From positions 1,550,001-1,614,000 of the forward strand of contig NZ_JAASQL010000001.1 in assembly GCF_011762155.1 (NCBI RefSeq): a stretch of 64,000 bases of DNA, in the 5' to 3' direction. The number at the start of each line of letters is the position of its first letter. The stretch's first letter is position 1. The DNA is from Wenyingzhuangia heitensis. Lineage in GTDB: Bacteria > Bacteroidota > Bacteroidia > Flavobacteriales > Flavobacteriaceae. Shown piece by piece: positions 1 to 8,118 of the stretch. A program made the translations under genes and the position numbers. The notes under the pieces are model-generated. The model saw only the letters and a program-made list of their open reading frames with translations, made no database searches and was not told the DNA's origin.

Positions 1-1
1 T

Positions 2-2155
2 AATGGCAATGGAGTTACCAGTGGAACCAAAGCTCTAAAAATAAATTTTAAAGCTGATGAAAAAGTTAGTGGTATTGATATTCATCCTACAAGCACATGG
101 AAAACTAGTAAATTAGGCGATTTCTGTTTTGTTTTTGATGCGGCTAACCTCTCCAATGTTTCAGCTAATATTTGGGTAGAGGTTTTTTCTGCCAAAGGAG
201 GTTCTGCAAGAAGAATAGCGTTGTTACCTGCAAACAAAGAACAGACCTATTATTTTGAATTAAAAGGATCTGGAGTAAAAAAAGAAAATGGAATACGTAA
301 CAATCCAGCTCCTTGGAAATCAAATTCCATCATGATGATGAATAACAATGCTAGAAATCAAATTGATGTATCACAAATTTCAAGAATCAGAATTAGTGTC
401 AGAAATAATTACGATGATAAAATTATAGTTCTAGATAATATTCGTTTGGTTACATCTCCTAAAAAAGATCCTAATTATTTAATTGGTTTTGTAGATAAGT
501 TTGGTCAAAATGCCAAGGTTGATTTTCCTTTAAAAGTTACATCAGACAAACAGTTAAAAGAAATAGCAGATAAAGAATTAAAGACATTGGCGGTTTCTAA
601 ACCGATGTCTGATAGAAGTAAATTTGGAGGGTGGAAAAAAGGTCCTAAATTAAAAGCAACAGGTTATTTTAGAACAGAAAAATACAATGGGAAATGGGGA
701 TTGGTAGACCCAGAAGGGTTTTTATATTTTTCTAACGGAATTGCCAATGTTCGTATGGCAAACTCAACCACTTTTACGGGTATGGACTATAAAAATGAGG
801 CTATTCGTCACAGAGATCCAAAAGATATAATCCCAGAAGACTCTAAAGATATTGTAGCCATACCAAATAAAATAAGAAAAACAGCATTTAATGCTTATCC
901 TTGGAGACGAAAAATGTTCTTGGAACTACCGTCTTATGAGGATCCATTGGCAAATCATTATAGTTATCGTCGTGAATCGCATGTGGGAGATATAAAACAA
1001 GGAGAAACCTATAGCTTTTATAGAGCAAATTTAGAAAGAAAATACGGTGAACAATTTGCAGGTTCTTACCTAATGAAATGGCGAGATGTTACTATTGACC
1101 GTATGTTAGATTGGGGTTTTACTTCTTTTGGAAATTGGGCTGGAGAAGAATTTTATGGTAGTAAACGTATGCCTTATTTTGCAAATACTTGGGTTATTGG
1201 AGATTTTAAAACAATTGGAAAAGGAACTTGGCATAATATGGGCGATCCTTTTGATTCTGAATTTGCAAACAGAACAAAATTTGCAATTACTAAGGTTGCA
1301 AATCAGGTAAAAAATAGTCCATGGTGTGTAGGTGTATTTGTAGATAATGAAAAAAGTTGGGGAAACCCAGGGAGTTTTAAATCACGTTATATACTAGCTT
1401 TAGATGCTCTTGAAATGGCAGATGTTGAACTACCAATCAAGCAAGTTTATATGAGTTTTTTAAAAGAAAAATACAAAACCGCAAGTAAATTAAGTAGTGC
1501 TTGGAATGTGAAAATTGATTCGTGGACTACATTGTCAAAAGGAATGTCTTTTCACAAAATTAAGAATCCAAATAAAAAAATAGCTGAAGATTTAGGAGTG
1601 ATGGTAGAAATTTATGCTACTAAATATTTTCAAATTGTTCACGATGAATTACAAAAACAACTACCCAATCATTTGTATTTAGGGTGTCGTTTAACAGCAT
1701 GGGGAATGACTCCAGAGGTGCGTAAAGCTGCTGCTAAATATGTAGATGTATTTAGTTTTAACTATTACAGAGAAGCTTTTGGTAAAAAGTTTTGGAGTTT
1801 TATGGAAGGTATAGATAAGCCTGCTATGATTGGTGAATTTCATTATGGAGCTTCCTCAGATACGGGTTTCCTTTTTCCAGGAAATATCCAAACAACAGAC
1901 CAGACTGATAGAGCTCGTTTGTACAAGCAGTATGTAAATCAAGTAATAGACAATCCTTATTTTGTAGGGGTTCACTGGTTTCAATATTTCGATTGTAATA
2001 TTACTGGACGTGCTCACGATGGAGGTAATGGAAATATAGGTTTTGTAACCGTTACAGATAGACCTTATGTGGAAATGGTAAAAGCAGCCAAAGAAGTAAA
2101 CGAAAACTTGTATGAAAGAAAATTTGGAAAAATAAAAAAGCAAGACAATAAATAA
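2..2155 (+). CDS. GH50 beta-agarase-like glycoside hydrolase (5' end cut by window edge)
   Basis: This is a GH50-type retaining glycoside hydrolase, a family of exo- and endo-beta-agarases acting on agarose chains. The reading frame is open from base 2, and the first 70 or so codons align with residues of the full-length neighbour at 2195 (GVTSGTKAL, SGIDI, DFCFVFDA). The gene therefore starts left of the window, and a TTG at 221 is internal rather than a start. An N-terminal beta-sandwich is followed by a TIM barrel. The likely acid/base Glu lies in VDNEKSWG (codon at 1349) and the nucleophile Glu in IGEFHYG (codon at 1835). The family signature HWFQYFD...TGRAHDG is near the C-terminus. The next GH50 gene follows after 39 bases, so the two are probably co-transcribed. 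It is closely similar to that neighbour at both protein and DNA level, which suggests recent duplication. Family assignment is firm; the exact galactan linkage is not shown. Confidence 0.9.
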   Translation, partial: NGNGVTSGTKALKINFKADEKVSGIDIHPTSTWKTSKLGDFCFVFDAANLSNVSANIWVEVFSAKGGSARRIALLPANKEQTYYFELKGSGVKKENGIRNNPAPWKSNSIMMMNNNARNQIDVSQISRIRISVRNNYDDKIIVLDNIRLVTSPKKDPNYLIGFVDKFGQNAKVDFPLKVTSDKQLKEIADKELKTLAVSKPMSDRSKFGGWKKGPKLKATGYFRTEKYNGKWGLVDPEGFLYFSNGIANVRMANSTTFTGMDYKNEAIRHRDPKDIIPEDSKDIVAIPNKIRKTAFNAYPWRRKMFLELPSYEDPLANHYSYRRESHVGDIKQGETYSFYRANLERKYGEQFAGSYLMKWRDVTIDRMLDWGFTSFGNWAGEEFYGSKRMPYFANTWVIGDFKTIGKGTWHNMGDPFDSEFANRTKFAITKVANQVKNSPWCVGVFVDNEKSWGNPGSFKSRYILALDALEMADVELPIKQVYMSFLKEKYKTASKLSSAWNVKIDSWTTLSKGMSFHKIKNPNKKIAEDLGVMVEIYATKYFQIVHDELQKQLPNHLYLGCRLTAWGMTPEVRKAAAKYVDVFSFNYYREAFGKKFWSFMEGIDKPAMIGEFHYGASSDTGFLFPGNIQTTDQTDRARLYKQYVNQVIDNPYFVGVHWFQYFDCNITGRAHDGGNGNIGFVTVTDRPYVEMVKAAKEVNENLYERKFGKIKKQDNK

Positions 2156-2194
2156 AGGCTTACAAAGAATTAGTAATAGATAAGAAGAAATAAA

Positions 2195-4501
2195 ATGAAG
2201 TATACATTAGTACTAGTAGCTTTAGTTTTCAGTTTTAACTCTTTTTCCCAAGATAAAAAATCAGTATGGGACGGTCAAAAACAAATAGAGTTGTTTGATT
2301 TTGAAAATAAAAAAGATATTAAAAGTGTTAAAACTTTAACAAGTAAAATAGAAATTAGCAACAAAAAAGGAGTAACAAAAGGATCAAAAGCCTTAACGCT
2401 TTTTTTAAAAGGAGATGAAAAGTTAAGTGGAATTGACATCAAGCCTAAAAAAGTATTGAATTCAAAAGGATTAAAAGATTTTTGTTTTGTTTTTGATGCG
2501 ACCAATTTAACCAATGTATCTGCCAATGTTGATGTGGAGGTACATTCCTCAAAAGGAGGTGTGTTTAGACGTATGGCTTGTATGCCTGCAAACTCAAGTG
2601 AAACTTATTATTTTGAGTTAGAAGGAAAAGATGTAGAAGTAGAAAATGGGTTACGTAATAATCCACCAGCTTGGAAATCTAAATCTTTTATGATGGCAAA
2701 TAAAGGGGCTAGAAGTAAGGTAGATTTCTCTCAAATTTCAAAAATAAGAATGAGCATTCGTAGTGCTTATGAGGATAAGATAATCGTAATAGATAATATT
2801 CGTTTGGTAGAAAGTCCAGAAAGAGACCCTAATTATTTAATTGGTTTTGTAGATAAGTTTGGACAAAATGCAAAAGTAGATTTTCCTTTAAAAATATCGT
2901 CAGACAACGAGTTAAAAAAGTTAGCAGACATAGAACTAAAATATTTAGCGACTTCCAAGCCTATGGATAACAGAAGCAAATTTGGAGGTTGGAAAGAAGG
3001 GCCACAATTACAAGCAACAGGATATTTTAGAGCTCAAAAATACAAAGGAAAATGGGCTTTGGTAGATCCTGAAGGATACTTATTTTTTTCTAGTGGGATA
3101 GCCAATGTTCGTATGGCAAACTCAACTACATTTACAGGAATGGATTATAAAAATGAGGCTATTCGTCATAGAGATCCTGAAGATGTAACACCAGAAGATT
3201 CAAAAAATATAGTAGCAATACCTAATGAAATTAGAAAAACAGCCTACAAAGCTTATCCAGGAAGAAGAGATATGTTTGTAGAGTTACCTTCTTATGATGA
3301 TCCGTTAGCAAATCATTATAGTTATCGTCGTGAGTCTCATAAAGGAAATATACAACATGGAGAAACTTTTAGTTTTTATAGAGCAAACTTAGAAAGACGT
3401 TATGGAGAACAGTTTGAGGGTTCTTATTTAATGAAATGGCGAGATGTTACTCTAGACAGAATGTTAGATTGGGGTTTTACCTCTTTTGGAAATTGGGCAG
3501 GAGAAGAATTTTATGGTAGTAAACGTTTGCCTTATTTTGCAAACACTTGGGTAATAGGAGATTTTAAAACAATTGGTAAAGGAGAGTGGCATAATATGGG
3601 AGATCCATTTGATCCTGAGTTTGCACGCAGAGCTAAATACTCTATAGATATTGTGGCGGATCAGGTAAAAAATAATCCTTGGTGTGTAGGTGTGTTTGTA
3701 GATAATGAAAAAAGCTGGGGGAGTGAAGGAAGTTTTAGATCTAAATATATTCTTGCTTTAGATGCTCTTGAAATGGATGAAACATCGTTACCTATTAAAG
3801 GTGTTTATATGAGGTTTTTAAAAGATAAATACAAAACAGCAAAAGCGTTAAGCAAAGCATGGAAAGTAAACATTGATTCTTGGAACACATTGTCAAAAGG
3901 AATATCATTTCATAATGCAAAAAAACCAAATAAAACAATGGCTGCAGATATGGGAAAAATGGTTGAAATTTATGCCGATAAATATTTTCAAATTGTTCAT
4001 GATGCGTTAAAAGAGCAGTTGCCTAATCACTTGTATTTAGGTTGCCGTTTTACTTCTTGGGGAATGACAGCAGAAGTACGTAAAGCAGCAAAAAAATATG
4101 TAGATGTATTTAGTTTTAACTATTACAGAGAAGCGTTTGGTAAAAAGTTTTGGAGTTTTATGGAAGAGTTTGATATGCCTGCCATGATTGGAGAATTTCA
4201 TTATGGAGCTACCTCAGATTCGGGAATCCCTTACTCAGGTTTGCAACAAGCATCAGACCAATCTGATAGAGCTCGTTTGTACAAACAATATATGAACGAG
4301 GTAATAGACAATCCTTATTTTGTAGGAGCACACTGGTTCCAATATTTTGATTCTAGTATTACAGGTAGAGCCCACGATGGAGAAAATTGTAATATTGGTT
4401 TTGTAACCATAACAGATAGACCTTATCTAGAAATGGTAAAAGCGGCTAAAGAAGTACATAAAAATATGTACGAAAGAAAGTATGGAGAAACTAAAAAGTA
4501 A
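2195..4501 (+). CDS. GH50 beta-agarase-like glycoside hydrolase, exported
   Basis: This is a full-length 768-residue GH50 enzyme that probably releases short oligosaccharides from agar or a related red-algal galactan. A signal peptide (MKYTLVLVALVFSFNSFSQ) predicts export. Residues of about 25-210 form a beta-sandwich, carbohydrate-binding-like region and the rest a TIM barrel. E505 in VFVDNEKSWG is the likely acid/base and E667 in MIGEFHYG the nucleophile; the spacing of about 160 residues is as expected for GH50. The ATG at 2195 follows an A-rich leader. It is the second of three GH50 paralogues here and is closest to the upstream gene. The unit probably ends at the hairpin at 4637-4670. 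There is no lipobox or T9SS tail, so a periplasmic location is likely. Confidence 0.92.
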   Translation: MKYTLVLVALVFSFNSFSQDKKSVWDGQKQIELFDFENKKDIKSVKTLTSKIEISNKKGVTKGSKALTLFLKGDEKLSGIDIKPKKVLNSKGLKDFCFVFDATNLTNVSANVDVEVHSSKGGVFRRMACMPANSSETYYFELEGKDVEVENGLRNNPPAWKSKSFMMANKGARSKVDFSQISKIRMSIRSAYEDKIIVIDNIRLVESPERDPNYLIGFVDKFGQNAKVDFPLKISSDNELKKLADIELKYLATSKPMDNRSKFGGWKEGPQLQATGYFRAQKYKGKWALVDPEGYLFFSSGIANVRMANSTTFTGMDYKNEAIRHRDPEDVTPEDSKNIVAIPNEIRKTAYKAYPGRRDMFVELPSYDDPLANHYSYRRESHKGNIQHGETFSFYRANLERRYGEQFEGSYLMKWRDVTLDRMLDWGFTSFGNWAGEEFYGSKRLPYFANTWVIGDFKTIGKGEWHNMGDPFDPEFARRAKYSIDIVADQVKNNPWCVGVFVDNEKSWGSEGSFRSKYILALDALEMDETSLPIKGVYMRFLKDKYKTAKALSKAWKVNIDSWNTLSKGISFHNAKKPNKTMAADMGKMVEIYADKYFQIVHDALKEQLPNHLYLGCRFTSWGMTAEVRKAAKKYVDVFSFNYYREAFGKKFWSFMEEFDMPAMIGEFHYGATSDSGIPYSGLQQASDQSDRARLYKQYMNEVIDNPYFVGAHWFQYFDSSITGRAHDGENCNIGFVTITDRPYLEMVKAAKEVHKNMYERKYGETKK

Positions 4502-4958
4502 AATAAAGTTTTAAAGATGTTTCTGATAAGATCACAAATGGTTTTTAGACTGTTTGTTCGCTAAAACTACATAAATGTAGCCAAGCTTAATTGTTTTAAT
4601 AGATACTTTTAAAAACTAAATTTTAAGCATTCATAAAAAAGTTCTTGTAATTAATTATAAGAGCTTTTTTATATATAACTATCAATTTATGTTTTTTTAA
4701 GAGTTTGTTATAAAGCGGTTTTACTGCTTTTTACCTGGTCTTGTCTAGTTGTTTTCTAGTTCCTGTTTTTAAATGTCTATAGTAAAACTACATACGCAGC
4801 TATTTTAAATAGTTGTGTCTTGGCTATTTTTGAAAAACATAACAATGTGTTTATTATTGTTTTCTTTTAATATTAAAAGGGAGTTGTTGTTATCAATAAT
4901 TTAAATTTTAATGTTTTTAAGTGTGTAATAATAAATAGTAATATTTAATTAAGATATA
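4502..4958. other. 457-base intergenic region between GH50 genes
   Basis: No credible gene is present. It holds a strong terminator (4637-4670) for the upstream GH50 pair, a small inverted repeat CTACAT-AA-ATGTAG (4567-4580), a palindromic AT block around 4797-4812, and a perfect 16-base palindrome CTTTTAATATTAAAAG (4864-4879). A match to the Bacteroidota -7 box, TATTTTTG at 4825-4832, has no convincing -33 TTG partner. The promoter of the six-gene operon starting at 4959 should lie in the right half. Confidence 0.6.
4637..4670 (+). terminator. Rho-independent terminator after the GH50 pair
   Basis: The arm at 4637-4652 (AAAAGTTCTTGTAATT) pairs with 4653-4668 with only two G-U wobbles. The descending arm ends in a run of six T. 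It lies 136 bases downstream of the second GH50 stop. Confidence 0.75.
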
Positions 4959-7268
4959 ATGAATTACAAATTACAGTTCGTCTTTTTTTTTAGTTTATAC
5001 TTTTTAGGAAGCCCTTCCAATGCTCAAATAAAAAGTGTGTGGAATACACAAAAGCAAATCTCATTGTTTGGTTTTGAAAACAAAAAAGAATTAAAAAGTA
5101 TAAAAGGATTTGATATCGCTTTTGAGCTTACTCAAGACAAAGGAGTTACCAAAGGAACAAAAGCTCTAAAGTTGGTTTTTGCAGAAGATGAGAAAAGCAG
5201 TGGTATTGATTTAAAATCTAAAACAGGTTGGGATGCAACTAGTTTAGGAGATTATTGTTTGGTTTTTGATGCCACCAATTTAACGGACATTGCATTACAC
5301 TTAAATGTGAGTGTACATGGAAAAGGAGGTTGGGTTTCTCGTTTTGCTAACGTACCTGCTGGAGTTACAAAAACTTACTTTTTTGAAGTAAAAGGAGAAT
5401 ATTTAGGAAAAGATCATGGGCTTCGTGATGATCCCTCACCTTTTAAAACCAATGCAACAAGAATGATTGTAAAAGGTCGTAAAAGTGGTCGTGGTTTTAG
5501 CAAAATTTCTCAGATTAAATTTTATGTGACAGCAGCAGCCAAAGAAAAAACATTGGTTATAGATAATGTTAGATTGGTAAAAAGTCCTAAAAAAGATCCC
5601 AATTACTTAACAGCTATTGTAGATAAATATGGTCAGAATAATAAAGTTGATTTTAATTTGAAAATTAAATCAGACGAGCAGTTAAAGGCATTGGCAGAAA
5701 AAGAGTTAAGAGCATTGGCTATTTCTCAGCCTATGGCAGACAGAAGCAAGTTTGGAGGTTGGAAAAATGGTCCTCAATTAAAAGGTACAGGATACTTTAG
5801 AACAGAAAAAGTGAGTGGGAAATGGGCTTTGGTGGATCCAGAAGGGTATTTATTCTATTCTACCGGAATTGCAAATGCACGTATGGCAAATACGACTACG
5901 TTTACAGGAATGGATTTTAAAGACGACTCTGTTCGTTATAAAGATCCAGAAGATGTTACTCCAGAAGATTCTAAAGGAATGGTTGCATTGTCAAAAGAAG
6001 TGACCAAAACAGCATTTAAAGCTTATCCGTGGAGAAACAATATGTTTGTAGGATTACCTAAGTATGATGATCCTTTGGCAAATCATTACAGTTATAGGAG
6101 AGAATCTCATATGGGACCTATTGAACATGGAGAAACGTATAGTTTTTATCAAGCTAACTTAGAAAGACGTTACGGAGAGCAATATCCAGGTTCTTATTTG
6201 TTAAAATGGAGAGATGTTACTTTGGATAGAATGCTAGACTGGGGATTTACTTCTTTTGGAAATTGGGCTGCAGAAGATTTTTACGGTAGCAAGCGCATGC
6301 CTTATTACGCTAACGGATGGATTATTGGAGAATACAAAACGTTGAGTAAAGGATATTGGGGAGCAATGCCAGACCCTTACGATCCTGAGTTTGTAAGAAG
6401 AGCCAAACAGTCTATTGGTGTTGTGGCAGATCAGGTAAAAGGAAATCCATGGTGTGTAGGTGTTTTTATAGATAACGAAAAAAGTTGGGGTAGAGAAGGA
6501 TCACCAGATCAACGCTATATTATTGTTATTGATGCTTTAAAAAAAGATGCTAAAGAATCTCCTACAAAAGCAGAAATTATAAAGTATTTAAAGAAAAAAT
6601 ATACATCTGTAAAGCAAATAAGTAGAGCGTGGAAAAAGAAAATTGATTCTTGGGAAACTTTAGAAAAAGGAATTGCTGTTGATAAAAGCAAAAAATATAC
6701 AAGTAAGTTGCAAGAAGATTTAGCTCAGATGACCATTATTTATGCATCGGAATATTTTAGAGTGGTGCACAATGCGTTAGAAGAAAAAATGCCCAACCAT
6801 TTGTATATGGGAGTTCGTTTTACTACTTGGGGAATGACACCAGAGGTTAGAGAGGCTGCTAAAAAATACATAGATGTATTTAGTGTGAATTTTTACAGAG
6901 AAACTTTAGGGAAAAATAGCTGGAATTTTTTAGCAAAATTAGACAAACCTTCAATTATTGGTGAGTTTCATTTTGGAGCCACAGACACAGGTTTTTTTCA
7001 CCCAGGAATTGTATATGCAGCAGATCAAAAAGACAGAGGTAGAATGTGGAAAAAGTACAATGAAGATGTGTTAGAGAATCCTTATTTCGTGGGAGCTCAC
7101 TGGTTTCAATATATAGACTCCCCCATTACTGGTAGAGCTCACGACGGTGAAAATTACAATGTTGGTTTTGTAACCAATACAGATGTTCCTTATCCAGATA
7201 TGGTAAAGGCAGCCAAAGAATTTCATCGTACAATGTATCAAAAGAGATATGGATCTATTAAAAAGTAA
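4959..7268 (+). CDS. GH50 beta-agarase-like glycoside hydrolase, first gene of a six-gene operon
   Basis: This is the third GH50 paralogue (769 residues), clearly more diverged from the pair upstream than they are from each other. A signal peptide ends near SNAQ. Likely catalytic residues are E507 (VFIDNEKSWG) and E669 (IIGEFHFG); the conserved HWFQYID...TGRAHDGENYN motif is near residue 720. The C-terminus lacks sorting or lipid-anchor signals. The stop is 3 bases before the next ATG, and five further genes follow with gaps of 4-12 bases. Its product is therefore likely processed by the co-expressed isomerase, sulfatase and oxidoreductases. The difference from the other two GH50s suggests a different chain length or substitution preference, which is inference. 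Confidence 0.92.
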   Translation: MNYKLQFVFFFSLYFLGSPSNAQIKSVWNTQKQISLFGFENKKELKSIKGFDIAFELTQDKGVTKGTKALKLVFAEDEKSSGIDLKSKTGWDATSLGDYCLVFDATNLTDIALHLNVSVHGKGGWVSRFANVPAGVTKTYFFEVKGEYLGKDHGLRDDPSPFKTNATRMIVKGRKSGRGFSKISQIKFYVTAAAKEKTLVIDNVRLVKSPKKDPNYLTAIVDKYGQNNKVDFNLKIKSDEQLKALAEKELRALAISQPMADRSKFGGWKNGPQLKGTGYFRTEKVSGKWALVDPEGYLFYSTGIANARMANTTTFTGMDFKDDSVRYKDPEDVTPEDSKGMVALSKEVTKTAFKAYPWRNNMFVGLPKYDDPLANHYSYRRESHMGPIEHGETYSFYQANLERRYGEQYPGSYLLKWRDVTLDRMLDWGFTSFGNWAAEDFYGSKRMPYYANGWIIGEYKTLSKGYWGAMPDPYDPEFVRRAKQSIGVVADQVKGNPWCVGVFIDNEKSWGREGSPDQRYIIVIDALKKDAKESPTKAEIIKYLKKKYTSVKQISRAWKKKIDSWETLEKGIAVDKSKKYTSKLQEDLAQMTIIYASEYFRVVHNALEEKMPNHLYMGVRFTTWGMTPEVREAAKKYIDVFSVNFYRETLGKNSWNFLAKLDKPSIIGEFHFGATDTGFFHPGIVYAADQKDRGRMWKKYNEDVLENPYFVGAHWFQYIDSPITGRAHDGENYNVGFVTNTDVPYPDMVKAAKEFHRTMYQKRYGSIKK

Positions 7269-7271
7269 AAG

Positions 7272-8111
7272 ATGAGAGCTATTGTAGTTTTTGTAGGGTT
7301 TTTAGTTACTGTCTTTTGTGTAAATGGACAAAACAAAGCAGCAACAGAAAAATTAGGGTGGACGTTGTCTGTGCACACGGTAAGTTTTGCGGATAGAGCT
7401 ACCATTACTCAATCTTTAGATAGTATTAAGGCAATGGGATTTACGTTGGTAGACACTTATAGGGGAAAACAACATTTTGGAAATGAGATTGATACACTTC
7501 ATTATTGGTTGGAGAAAAGCAAACTAGAAAAAGTGAAGCAACAGATAGTGAACAAAGGGTTAGAAATCAATCATTTTGGGGTGATTAACGGAAAAGATGA
7601 AAAGGAATGGCGAGATATTTTTGAGTTTGCCAAATTTATGGGTGTAAAGCTGTTAATCTGTGAGCCAGAATATGATCATTTGGAATATGTAGATCAGTTA
7701 ACGCAAGAGTTTGGAATAAAAGTAGGAATTCACAATCATGCAGTACCTACCAAATATTGGCATCCAAAAACGGTGATGACACTTTTACATAAAAAGAAAA
7801 TTAGTAAGAATATTGGAATTTATCCAGACATCAATAATTGGGTTGTTTCTGGGCTAAATCCTGTAGAAATGTTACAACTAGCCAAAGGAAGAATTATTGG
7901 AATTCAGATAAAAGACCGTGCTCATAAAAAAGGAATGATGCCTTGGGGAACAGGAGATATCAATGTTTCAGGAATTTTTAGAGAGTTACAACGTCAAGAA
8001 TTTAAAGGGAATATATCTTTTGAGTATTTCGGGAAATTCAGCAAAACAGCTTATATCTCTAAATCGTTAGAGTATTATCATTTTTTAATCGATCAGTTAA
8101 TCAGCAAATAA
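7272..8111 (+). CDS. Exported sugar phosphate isomerase/epimerase-like TIM barrel
   Basis: This is a xylose-isomerase-like TIM-barrel protein of 279 residues. The N-terminus (MRAIVVFVGFLVTVFCVNGQ) looks like a cleavable signal peptide, which puts this sugar isomerase-fold enzyme in the periplasm rather than the cytosol. Candidate metal or substrate residues lie on the expected strands: ICEPEYDH, VGIHNHAVP, IYPDINNW, IQIKDRAH and ISFEYFG. Exported members of this superfamily in Bacteroidota are often found with DUF1080 proteins and sugar oxidoreductases in oxidative 3-keto-glycoside pathways; this operon has an FAD oxidoreductase and an SDR, and a DUF1080 lipoprotein lies just beyond it. The substrate is unknown. 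It sits 3 bases after a GH50 and 7 before a sulfatase. Confidence 0.8.
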   Translation: MRAIVVFVGFLVTVFCVNGQNKAATEKLGWTLSVHTVSFADRATITQSLDSIKAMGFTLVDTYRGKQHFGNEIDTLHYWLEKSKLEKVKQQIVNKGLEINHFGVINGKDEKEWRDIFEFAKFMGVKLLICEPEYDHLEYVDQLTQEFGIKVGIHNHAVPTKYWHPKTVMTLLHKKKISKNIGIYPDINNWVVSGLNPVEMLQLAKGRIIGIQIKDRAHKKGMMPWGTGDINVSGIFRELQRQEFKGNISFEYFGKFSKTAYISKSLEYYHFLIDQLISK

Positions 8112-8118
8112 TAAAATC

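Noticed and set aside
221-2155. Start of the first GH50 gene at a TTG codon at 221.
   Set aside because: The frame is open back to base 2 and the upstream codons align with the N-terminal domain of the neighbouring GH50, so the true start is outside the window.
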